Part shown: in pieces, positions 1-10,680 of the stretch | Layout of the letters: the number at the start of each line of letters is the position of its first letter | How positions within the stretch are numbered: position 1 is the stretch's first letter | Assembly: GCA_019916065.1 (NCBI GenBank) | Contig: CM034236.1 | Coordinates: 11,269,334-11,333,333, forward strand | Length of the DNA stretch: 64,000 nucleotides | Direction: 5' to 3' | DNA from: Vitellaria paradoxa | Lineage: Eukaryota > Streptophyta > Magnoliopsida > Ericales > Sapotaceae | The notes under the pieces: model-generated | Seen by the model: the letters and a program-made list of their open reading frames with translations, nothing else | What the model was told of the DNA's origin: nothing | The model's database searches: none | Position numbers and translations under genes: made by a program

Positions 1-414
1 AGTTGCCCAAAAAGTGGTAGCGTTTACATTGCTAGTGTAAAAGCACTTTTTAAACAACTTAGGTGATATTTAGCTTGTATTTAAGTTTTTATTTTTATTT
101 TTGTTTTTTATTTTTCATTTTATATATTTTATGTTTTGAAAATTTTAAAATAAAGAAAATAAAAAATATATTTGGTGTGACATTTTTGGCTTTACATGTT
201 TTGATATTTTTTTTATTTTGAATTAAAAACGTTCAAAATAATTTTATGTGATTTTGTATTTTACACCTATTTTCTATTTTGTATTTTCTAAAATAAATTT
301 TAAAAGTACAAAAAATCAAATATTTTTTATCTATTTTTCTTATTTTTAAAAATATAAAATAAAAAATGAATTCAGTATACCAAATGATGCTTTCCTTTCT
401 TGGCTCTTTTCTAG

Positions 415-2731
415 TGTGCACAAGGAAATTACTTGACTGGAAGCCAGCTCTAACATTGGAAGCCGATATACATGGATGGACACCACTTCACTATGCTGCA
501 AGATTTGGCTATGTATCAAGAGCCAGACAACTCCTAAATGTGCACAAGTCCATTGCATATATAGCAGACAAAGATGACAAGAGTACCCCTCTTCATATAG
601 CAGCCAGCCATGGCCATGTAAGTGTAATCGAAGAGATCATATTACATTGCCCTGATTGTTGGGAGATGGTTGATGGAAGAGGCCAGAACATTCTTCACCT
701 TGCAGTGAAGAGTGAGAAGAAAAGGGTGATCAGATTTATCCTCCAAAAGTTCTCACTCAGCAGCCTTATAAATCAGAAGGACTTTGATGGGAACACCCCT
801 CTTCATCTTCTTGCTGCTTCTGATTTCTACGACCCCTTTCTCATAAATCATGCTAAAGTGGACAGGATGGCCTTTAACAAGGATGACTCGACTCCTCTTG
901 ATGTGGCTTACAGTGACAGACATGTTGAATCATGGGTAAGAATACTTTGGTTATATCTGTATCATCTATATATATATACTATTATATACATCTATAGTCT
1001 TATTAAAAAAATTAATAAAGGGAAAAAAAAAAAGAAAAAAGAAACAAACTCATTTTCGAAAGTTGGATTTCAAATAAAGCACATTGAAGCAGTGAAATTT
1101 ACCCTTTTTTAATTTATATCAGATGCCGACCTACATACCACGTGGGTGAAAATTTTTATTAATTTTTCTTCGTTTTGTTTTAATACTTTTCTTTATTTCT
1201 ATATAAGTTATCAAATACAATTAAAATAAAAACTGTTTAAATTCTTGGGAAATAGTAGGTGATATGTTTTAAATTATATTTATGCAAATCATGAGTAATT
1301 AAATAGCATTTAATGAGGAAAAAAAAAAGATAATGACTTTTGTTCTCTTTATTTGTAAATTGAGAAGAAATGAAAATTTCTCCCTAAAATATATTTGTAA
1401 TTTTTTTCTTATCTTTTATTTTATGGACAAATAAATTATTTTAAAAACTTTCAATCCACTTTTCTCTGTCTTTTTATTTACATGACCCTAATCGAAATGT
1501 TAAGAGTCGAAAAGAGGATTTCTCACTTAGGAAGCTAGACTAACAATTTCCACAGGTTATAGGATTAGAACATTTCATACTACAGATAAAAGTGCAGGAG
1601 AAATGTATGTCCTCTTGCCTTCCAATTCTTTTCAATCAGTTATTTTTTCTTTATTTTTTCTTCCCCCTTTTATTATTTCATTTCATATTTATTCAATTTT
1701 TTTTCCCTCTCAGTCACATCTCTTTATCTTTTTGCATATATCACAGATAATAATTTAGTATTTAAATTTTAAAAGCCTAAACTTATATTCACTTAGGCTG
1801 TGTTTAAATTAGAATTTTGTCAAGGAGAAAGAAAAATGAATAAAGATTCAAAATTCATTCTCTTATTTGAATTGTGACAGAAAATGAAAAGAAAAATGTA
1901 AAAAATTTTTAAAATGAAAATTAATTAAATTAAAAAATTAATATAATCATAAATATCTTTTATTTTATTATCTTTTTTAGTCTATTGAGATAAATATATA
2001 TATATATATATATGAGATTTTATATTTTCTTTCTCTTCTTATCTTTTTCCTTTTCTTTTCTTTTTTTGTTTATTTGCTTTTCTTTTTTAGTCAAATTTTT
2101 ACCCCAAACACACCATTAACAAATTTTTATTTTCTCCCCCCAAGAGATCAAGTACGGACACTATTTGTTAGTCTAACAAAAAATGTATGACCATGGTAAC
2201 ATGAATTTTATGTCAACCCGGTGATTGTTTCTAGATAATGCAATTAAAATATCTCTAAAGTACAGGAAGGTGCAGTATAATTTTACCTAGCAAGGTCGTA
2301 TCCACATGAAACTTGAGTGAAGTTCAAGGTTTCTAAATTCTAAATTTTTCTAAGTTAACAAGTTCTATATTTTCGAGTGCAGAAAAGTAAATTAAGTATG
2401 AGAGATAGGGTTTTTGATGGTTGATTTTAGAAATTATTAAATAACAATTAAATAAAGTACTTTAATTACTAAACTTAAAATAAATATTTTAAATGAATTT
2501 TAAGTAAACTAGATAAAAAAAGTAAATTAAATTAAAGCAAGTAATATGAATAAAGCTTAACAAATAATGATTTAAATATTTTGATTCAACCTACAAATTT
2601 GGGTAGATTATTTATTATCAAATTGAATGTTATTTTTATCTCAGTTTAAGATTCACATTTAGGAATAGTAAATTAGAAGATGTTATTGTTAAGGTGATTT
2701 TTCCAAAGCACGGTTTTGAATTCACATTTAG

Positions 2732-2762
<31 letters not shown>

Positions 2763-5338
2763 GAAAAGATATTTTGTTAATTCATCTTTGATCCAAATCT
2801 ATTTTATTTGATTTCAAAAATATGTAAACGTTTTAATCATATAATAGCATCAAGGATTTATAAGAAATATGATCGATATTATACGTTTTCGAAAGTTTTT
2901 GAAAAGAAATAAATAGATTCAGAAAGTAAAAACCCTAACATGCAAGTTTAACCTTGCATGTAAGGTTTGTATAACACTCAATCATCAAATAAAAACCTAC
3001 CCATTATTAATGGGTTGAATTAAGAAAAAGAATCTAGCTTAGCATCATCATAGACAAGCAAGAACAGTAAATTAAAAAAAATAAGGAAATAGAAATGAAC
3101 TACATCGATGAAAGCTAGAATTTTATTCAATTCCTTAAAGCATCTAATGAATAATCCTCTTATCCAACGTACAAAAACATCAAAACGATATTGAAAAGCC
3201 TAAAAACTAAACTCTAAAGTTATGAAAGAATAAAAATGAAAAAGTCTCCCAAAGTCTGTGTAAAAAGAAGTATATATAAACAACAAACTTTAAAACCTTA
3301 AACAGAAATTACAGACCCATTCTGAATCGCAGCATCCGAATGGCAAGAACAAAAATCAAATCCTTAAAAATCCAAAATTTTTCAAAGTGTAAAAGCTAAA
3401 ATGCTACTAGAAAATGACATTCGGACGGCAAATTTCTATTCGGAAGGCAAATTTAAATTTCGTGCTCCTTTGGTCTCTTCTTCAATTTGTTCCATGGTTG
3501 TTGTTCCTCTTTTTCTCTTTTCCATATTTGCTCTAATTCAATAGCTTTTTACACTTTATCCTTATTAATTCCTACATTTAAGAACAATCACTATAAGAAA
3601 GTAAAATTTAACTAAAAACATACAAAATACTATGAAAATTACTATAATTAATAATGAGTTTTAGGTTATATGATTACTCTTTTCAAGAGTAATCATCTAA
3701 TAACAATTTGATCTATATTGAATTTTAATCTAACGATCCAAATATATTTACATATTTTTTAAATTAAAAATTTATAAATATATTTAAACCATTAAATTTA
3801 AATCTAACGACTAAAATTAAGTAACCACTGGGTTAATTTGATGTAAGCTTCCCCCATTTTAGTAACATTGCATAATTCCACGCTAAGGAATTTTTAAATA
3901 AAAAATGTTATGTTCCAAATGCATTTCAATAATAATAATGCCAGCTAATCATTTTGATTGCGTATTTTTTTATTTCATTTTGAGTTCTGAGTTTTAATAA
4001 AAAAAAAATATTATGTTCCAAATGCTTTTTAATAATTTTTTCGTTCGAAATTTAATTTAAATTTTTTATTTTGATTTTGAGTTCTGAGTTTTAATTAAAA
4101 AAAATATTATGTTCCAGATGCTTTTTAATAAATTTTTTGTTTGAAATTTAATTCTAAATTTACTTTTATTATAAATTCACGTCTAATTTTAATTCAATGG
4201 CTCACAATCCAATGCTACATAATCAACATCAAAAAGGGATATTAACCTCCCAAGTCTTTTTTGGCTATTGAATTGAATTAGAGACAGGCCTCCGCGGACG
4301 TAGCACGGTTGGTACTCGGGCAGTAGATTGTAACCGTGAATGCAGGATCGAGTCTTGGCAGCCGCAGCGTGGGAGTTTCACCTCCTTGTGGGGGTGGCTC
4401 CTTGTGCGCACCAGGTACTGATCCTCCTGCTTAGGAGGCCGTTGTGTATCGTGATTTACCTCCTCCACCATTCCCTTGAGGTCGGTGGATGGGGGCTCTG
4501 AGAACGAGGGTTATCGCTTTTTGCAATCGTAGAGACAGATTGAGTACTAAATTAATGCAATGCACAGTTGTAAAAATTGATCGTACCCCAGTTCCTGCTC
4601 CCTTTTTTTTTTCATGGTTATGTTCCGTTACACTCTTATTTTCATTACCGGGGGTTGCCACTTTTTGAAAACCATGATCCAATGATCTGTAGCCCCTTAA
4701 TCAATCCAAGGGTACATTTCCCAAATTACCTACCTAACTCAAGAATGCCCCCCTCCCCCCCCCCCCCCCCCGAAAAAAAAAAAATGCAGGGTTTCACCAG
4801 AAGAGAACTTGTGAGTGCGGGAGCCATCGAGGGAAGGAGAGACGTGATTCGAAGAAACAAGACTACCACCGGAACGTCAACCAAACACAAGCGTTATTAC
4901 CCACCACACCAAAAAGTAGCACCGATCGACATGAGAAAAACAGCAGACACCCGCTTGATCGTGACTGCCCTCGTAGCCATAGCAACCTTCGCCGCAGGTT
5001 TCATCGTCTCCGTCCCAAGTGGTCTCGTCATGGAAGATTTAGCGAGAAAGGCAGCTTTCAGAGCATTCGTTGTTGCAGACAGCGTGGCTTTTATGCTCTC
5101 CACCACTGCTGTGTTCGTTTACTTGGTCGCCGCCGATGATTCGGACGGCGAGAAGCTTCTCAAGCGCTACAAATTCGCTCACCTTCTCACTGTTATTGTC
5201 GTGGGAGCAATGGTGGTTGCGTTCGTGACGGGGATGTATTCGGTTTTGGAGCCTTCTTCTGCGGGGCTTGCGATTGCCTTGTGTGTTCTCGGGTGCTTCT
5301 CTTTTCCCTTCAATTATTTTCTGCTCAGGAAGACATAA
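415..5338 (+). CDS. ACD6-like ankyrin repeat protein with C-terminal PGG membrane domain (5' partial)
   Basis: Two exons are visible, 415-935 and 4790-5338, about 355 residues. The first opens after a CTAG acceptor, two bases into a codon, so upstream exons must lie left of the window. It encodes about five ankyrin repeats (TPLHYAA, TPLHIAA, NILHLAV, TPLHLLA and TPLDVAY mark their cores). It ends in TGG before GTAAGA. The second starts after TGCAG in a compatible phase. It carries the basic linker and the RKTADTRLIV...TFAAGF start of the PGG domain (PF13962), with four hydrophobic segments and a stop at 5336-5338. The signature PGG reads PSG here. Family members such as ACD6 are membrane proteins linked to salicylic-acid defence; that role is inferred from family. 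The 3.85 kb intron holds repeats and a SINE, and its acceptor follows an unusual C-run/A-run. Alternatively the 3' exon could start at ATG 4784 or 4931 as a separate PGG protein, which is less likely. Confidence 0.75.
2150..3680. repeat. Unidentified dispersed-repeat-like block
   Basis: This stretch looks like non-coding mobile DNA. It has a phrase of the type 'GGTCGTATCCACATG' near 2295, simple repeats, and a distal AT-rich tail. I recognise this phrase from plant repeats but cannot name the family. No terminal repeats or target duplication were found. Confidence 0.25.
4288..4529 (+). mobile_element. tRNA-derived SINE (Au-like) with perfect 9 bp target duplication
   Basis: The head reads like a tRNA: an A-box-like TAGCACGGTTGG near 4300 and a B-box-like GGATCGAGTC near 4346. 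A GC-rich body follows (CACCTCCTTGTGGGGGTGGC) and a short T-run closes the 3' end. The 242 bp element is bounded by TAGAGACAG at 4279-4287 and again at 4530-4538, a perfect 9 bp duplication as expected from target-primed insertion. The body resembles the Au family of plant SINEs. It sits in sense orientation inside the ACD6-like intron, about 260 bp before the acceptor. Confidence 0.85.
4751..4784 (+). repeat. C-run followed by A-run just upstream of a splice acceptor
   Basis: A long run of C followed by a run of 12 A lies immediately before TGCAG, the acceptor of the last exon of the ACD6-like gene. The C-run replaces the usual U-rich tract of plant introns. Such homopolymers are slippage-prone, so the exact length here may vary or be a sequencing artefact. 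Confidence 0.7.
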
Positions 5339-6286
5339 AATGGGAATTTCACTTGTGCAGTTCCTGATTGATGGCGTACATTAGAGTCAGACTCGAGGGG
5401 CTCCCTTCCTAGCGCAAATTAGACCTACCTGAGTGTTTGTGTATATATAAATGCTATTTAACTATAAAATAAAATATCGTAGTTTTTACACAACAATTCT
5501 TTTATTGGTTTGTTTTTTTAAAGTGATGTCTTACAAGTATTATATGTTATTCTGTTTATTTTTTCTAGTAAAGTGCTTTTTTCTTTTCTTCTTTTTTAAA
5601 GAATTTTTAGATGACAAAATTGTGTCAAAATATACCCAGAAAAAAATTAACAGATTAGTAGTGATGCAGGTGGGTCCATGGGAAGTTAATAGTGATGTAA
5701 GCAAGGATGTAAAAAATATATATACATATATACATATATTTGTTGGATATTATAGAAAACACATCAATAATTAAAAAAAATCAATTTCTAAACAAGTGTT
5801 TACTAAATCTTTTTAAACAAATATTTAACGGATGAAATGAAACAAAACAAATTTAAAATTTTAACTAATAAAAGATTTGGGACGTTATTCAAAAAAAAAA
5901 AAAAACACAAATAAACAGAAATAAATAGATTTAACAATGATAATGACTAATTAGACAAGTACTCAACTCATTTACATCTCTATTCAAAATTGCTATAAAT
6001 TATTATCTAAGAACAATTTTTGCAAATCATACCTACCAAATAAGAGATTTTTTTTTGTTTTTTTGGGCAAGTCCAAATGAGAGATGTCTCTCATTTCACA
6101 ACCCATTTTCCTCATTTTACCCCATCTCCATGGGGACTGGGAATTTATATGTTATATTCTACAACATAAAATTTTCTATACTCCAAAAAATTTGAAGTAT
6201 GCTTGAACTATGCTTGCTCAGTTTGAACTTGCCCAAAAAAAATAGTTTAAACTATGCTTATCTGGACTATGCTTGCTCAGTTTAAT
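5339..6286. other. Intergenic, AT-rich; no gene seen
   Basis: This holds the 3' flank of the ACD6-like gene and the spacer toward NRPD7. Only short chance frames and A/T runs are present (for example the A-run near 5890). No repeat family was recognised. Confidence 0.6.
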
Positions 6287-6562
6287 CTAACCACGTTTTC
6301 CACATTTACTTTCCAAAGTTTCAAATAGATAGCAGCAGAGAAAAACAATATCAGCAGGACTCCAACAATCTCTGCAGAAAGTTAAAACTTCAAAAAAGGC
6401 TTGAAAAGGCAATACGATGTGAGAGTCATTGATGACCAAGAGAACACTTCTAGATACACAAGGAATACTTGCCTTTTCATCAGGACAACCCCCTAAAATA
6501 CGTTTTACATTTTTCCAAATGAGACAAGCAAATGGCTCACTCACACTGACAAGGCGTTTTCA

Positions 6563-7093
6563 CTAAGAAACAGGTCCCAGATAGTCGCCCTCCAAGCTCA
6601 CCACTGCCTGGAATTCCTTCTCCGCCTCTATGTACTTCGTCCCAATCACAATGAAGCGCACCACCATGTCTTTCTCTATTTTGGACATCTTGTCGTTCAT
6701 GAAGATGGGATTCTCCCCGGGCACATAGTGGTAGTCCGTCATTTTCTGGTTGGAGAGGTAGATGTTCTCAATGGGCCCACATCTCAAGAAAACCCCATGC
6801 TTCATGATCTTGTGGACAACACCTTCCAAGATCTCTCCCCTGCAGGGCTTGAAGGTGATGCAGCTGAAAAGTACGGGAAAAAGCACGTCCCCGGTGTGCT
6901 CTCTAACTCTCCCTTCCCCAACATTGTCCAGTGTGGTTAGCGCAAGAAAATAACCGAGTTCTTTTGTCGCCTTCTTATTTGAGAAGTCATCCAAGAGGCG
7001 AATTATAATAGACCTCTGGAGCATCAATCCTTTGGCGTCCAGGCTTTCAGCGGGAATTATGACATTCCAAGATAACTGTACCTTAAGAAACAT
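6563..7093 (-). CDS. NRPD7: DNA-directed RNA polymerase IV and V subunit 7 (RPB7-like)
   Basis: A complete 176-residue protein in one exon, from ATG at 7091-7093 to TAG at 6563-6565, close to the family's usual length of about 175. Residues 1 to about 80 match the RPB7 N-terminal domain (MFLKVQL start, then KGLMLQRSIIIRLLDDF). Residues from about 80 form the S1/OB-fold part (GVVHKIMKHGVFLRCGPIE, PGENPIFMNDK, then LEGDYLGPVS). These features match the NRPD7/NRPE7 branch better than Pol II NRPB7. The protein should sit in the stalk, paired with the RPB4-type subunit, of the nuclear polymerases that act in RNA-directed DNA methylation; this role is from family knowledge. A TTTCAG acceptor-like site lies one base before the ATG, which suggests a 5' UTR intron. 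Confidence 0.9.
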   Translation of the reverse strand: MFLKVQLSWNVIIPAESLDAKGLMLQRSIIIRLLDDFSNKKATKELGYFLALTTLDNVGEGRVREHTGDVLFPVLFSCITFKPCRGEILEGVVHKIMKHGVFLRCGPIENIYLSNQKMTDYHYVPGENPIFMNDKMSKIEKDMVVRFIVIGTKYIEAEKEFQAVVSLEGDYLGPVS

Positions 7094-8239
7094 GCTGAAA
7101 CTTTCCGCCTTTCAAAATGAGGAAAAGAAGAGTGTGACGAAAAGTAAATGTTATATATTCAGCAGTAAAAATATCCCACAAACAAGATGTTGAAACCTTT
7201 TTGCTGGAAAATAATCTATCAAAATTCTGGAAATAAAAGCACATTATGAACTGCTGAGGATTTTTCCACATCCAATAAACACATTCTTGGTAAAAGATGC
7301 AAGACTACAATACCATCTTGTTTGGGGACCTCTCATACTTGGGAGGGGAAAAAAGACTAGCATGAAACAACTCATCAAGTTCGACCCTTAATTGCACCTT
7401 GACCTACACCCTGGGAACAATGATTCCAAACATCAAGCATTAAGTAAATTTGAAGAAGGGACAGGGTTCACCAGCTGACACAGGTTAATAGGAATTATAC
7501 TGCAACATTCTTCATGTTGAACCTGGTATGCTATTATGGTTACAAGCCATGCCTAACAACCAAAGTCGTAATCAAGTTTGAAAAGTAGGATGCACCCAAT
7601 AAACCTCCCACAAAATCTTCAGTCCTAATTCAAAATGTTGACACAAAGTCCAATGTTGAACATTTGCTTGGTGCGGTAAGTTGATGAAACTGATTTCTAC
7701 ATCCCATAATGATAAAATAAAATAGTTGGACAAAATAAGAAAGAAGATACTAGCCAAACAAAAAAAATTTAAAAAAAAATGAAAAACAAATAAACTACAG
7801 ATTGAAGATTGTGGAAAAGGAAAAGAGTTATCAGCATCTAAATTCAAATATAGAGCAACAATAAGCACTGATTATAGGATTGGATTGAAGAGGACACATG
7901 TAGCCCTCTCAATATCCAAGCTTAAGTCTCGAACTCTACTCGTAATTCTAGCATATTTTTATCTAATGTCAAGCCGTTTCAAAAGGATCAATTTTATAAC
8001 CAATATGAATAATTCTACAACAGCATTAATGTTGGAGGCTCAAAGCACAATTTCAACTTACCTACATCTGGGCTTCTTTCTAGTAAGAGGATATGTCTTC
8101 CTACATGCAGGATAAAGAAACTAGGATATGATCCCACAAAATCTTTTGTTTTTTATTTTGAAACCAAAGCAAATTTTCTTCTGAATTGCCTGAAGCAAAA
8201 GTTATAGAAGCCTGTAGAAAATTATGAATAAAATGGGAA

Positions 8240-8540
8240 AGCAATCGAAAAATAAAGGAACAAGATATTAGAGTGGTTTGCCCTATGGCTTACATCCACT
8301 TTATGTAAAGCCCTCTTGGCTGCATATCCTTATTGCCTAGTTTCAATAATACAGGAGATCTCTATTTATGAGGAGATATGGTTGAGGGAATACAAAGAAA
8401 CATCTCAAATAAATCAATCAAATCCTCTATTGATGTTGGGGGAATTTAATTGATATTACAATTATTGATTGATACTACAATTAATGTTGATTGTACCAAT
8501 CAATAACACCAAGCTCAATATTATTTCCCTTAATAAAGCC
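8240..8540. mobile_element. Possible copia-type LTR remnant
   Basis: The phrase 'AGAGTGGTTTGCCC...TACATCCAC' and the following segment 'GGAGATCTCTATTTATGAGG' resemble LTRs of plant copia elements. No clear ends, primer site or target duplication were found. Confidence 0.25.
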
Positions 8541-10189
8541 AACAGCTCATTTGCTATGGCAGGTTTCTACAATGCTTTCATAACTACAGAGACCAAATAG
8601 AATAGAGTTCCGTGGAATTCAACTTTACCTACAAATTGGATCACTTCAATGTATGGAACAAGAAAAGGGAACTTATATGGAAATGCCTTAAAATGACATA
8701 CCTAGGAAAGGGTAATGCTTACATTGATTGTTGACAGAAAATAAGTCAATATTAATAATAAACTTATGTCCCTCCTTAACATCTCAAATTTTTAGGCAAG
8801 ATTAATTCTAACAGAATAAACAGAATAACATGGTACTGAAGCTCCAGTTTTAGGTGATCCTAGATTCAAGTCATGTCATCGTATTTGTTCTCCATTTATT
8901 TTTCTGCACTCTACTATGTTTCGGTTAGTGCCCCACTTCGTTAAATTTGTCCGTTTCTCTATTCCATGTGCAATACAGGCTTGCAAGTGAAGAGAAGTGT
9001 TAAATGAGTTTTACATACACTATTAGCCATCATCTCATCTAAAAGTTGTTAGGAAGGGTAACTTTAACATGTAGGGTGACTGACTTTTTTTAAGGAGTCA
9101 AACACGTGCGACCATTTAGATACCATGTTGGAGTATTAGCCATTATCTCACCTCAAAACTTGAGTTGTTACAAAGAGGAACATTTTGTTATTTATATTGA
9201 CTTATTTTCTCATAAGTGTTAACACTAATGAAACAAAAGAATTGTTTAAGATGCACAAGTGCAACCAAAGAAGCTGATACTTCAATGTGTTGTGGCTCTT
9301 TCCTCAAACCTCACCCCCTAGGAATATATCTAATTCTGACCGCAATTTCCCATAGCTAGTTATTTGTGCTTCTTCTTTTAAAGAAACTGAGGGAAGAATT
9401 AGGGGAAAAAAATCTTTGGATGGCTAAATTTTGTGTATTGGAGCACAAAGAGTACCAAATTTCAGAATGTCCATCCTAAAGCATAATTAGGTAGATATTA
9501 GGGGAGAAAAAGTATTTTTGTTCCAGTTTTTGAAGCCTGATTTGTTATATTTGTACAATTTTGTGTGTTGTAGAGTATTTCCTTTTTTCATATAATACAT
9601 TTATGAGGTTAAAGAACTGAGATTCATGGTAGCTGTAAACAACCTGAACCAATCTGAAATGATTGTCAGAAAATCAGTACAATCAATTGAAATCAGGAAT
9701 TGTTTATCATCTACCTAACAAAGGATACCCTTATCCATTGAACTCCTTTTGCAACCCCGTTTAAAATGATTGACACTCTGCCTAATTTAAATCACAGGAA
9801 ACATCTTACTCATTTTACCTTAATTTTCGATACTTGTAGTCAACCCATTTAATATATGTTTCCTTTACAATTATCTTGAAGAAAAAGTCCTCCCATATTC
9901 TCTCTCAAGGGCAACAACAAAAATAGGAGTACAGTGCTAGAAGCCTAGAAAAATAACCTCAACTATAATTAAATGGCTCAATTAAACCCCAGCTTGTCTT
10001 TGACCTAACCCAAACCCACCCATTTTCTACCCCTACTCTTAATCCTTTCCTTTCATCATATATTGCCTTCGACATAAATGTAATTGAGGAACTACAATGC
10101 ATCTACCGTTTATTTTTTAAAATTTGAAAACTAGAAATAAACAAAAGAGTAGAAAAGAAAGTATTTTTAATTACTTTTACATATAAAGC

Positions 10190-10680
10190 TAGAGACTTAG
10201 CAACATGGATACAAATACGAGTACAGACACGAAGAAGGCAATTTAAAAAAAAAAAAATGAAGATACGAACACGGTAAGGATACGGCAAACAATTATAAAT
10301 TTTGTATATTTTTATTAGTTATATATATAAATATAATATCCACAATAAAACTAATTTAATATATAATTCAATATATAAAACATTACAAAATACAAGCTAT
10401 AAGATTTTATAGTTTTAGCAGTTTTGACTACTTAAATTTAGATTTAACCATATAGCCGACCCCACCTAGTAGGAAAAGGCTTGGTTTGGTTTGGTTTGGG
10501 GAGATATATTTGAATAAAAATAATAAAATAATAGGACACACCGTCAAATATAATAAAATAATAGGACACGCCACACGGCGTGTCTGACACGTATCTTGGA
10601 GTACGTGAGGAGTATGCATCTGATATGTGTCGGATATGAATATGGATATAGCACCCATTTTGAAGTGCCCATACTTCTTA
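10190..10680. repeat. Dispersed plant repeat with ACACGGCGTGTC palindrome
   Basis: The segment has many 'gatACGAACACGGTAAGGATACGG'-type phrases split around an AT-rich core and a later CACACGGCGTGTCTGACACG. This layout is seen in a widespread class of plant interspersed repeats. No target duplication was identified. Confidence 0.35.

Larger units (their letters stand above)
936..4789 (+). other. Large intron of the ACD6-like gene, repeat-filled
   Basis: The boundaries are GTAAGA at 936 and TGCAG ending at 4789. The intron is strongly AT-rich. It contains an (AT)n run near 1988-2013, a 29-base A-run at 2732-2760, an unidentified repeat-like block at about 2150-3680 and a SINE at 4288-4529. 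No reading frame with recognisable similarity was seen inside it. Confidence 0.6.

Noticed and set aside
4577..4783. Start of the PGG protein at ATG 4577
   Set aside because: The N-terminal part from this ATG runs through homopolymer C and A tracts and has no similarity to the family. A splice acceptor at 4789 in matching phase explains the exon better.
4931..5338. The four-helix protein as a DMP/DUF679 family member
   Set aside because: The ADTRLIV..ATFAAGF start and its link to the upstream ankyrin exon fit the PGG domain instead.
6287..6544. 85-residue minus-strand frame after NRPD7
   Set aside because: It lies just beyond the NRPD7 stop, most likely in its 3' UTR, with no recognisable domain.
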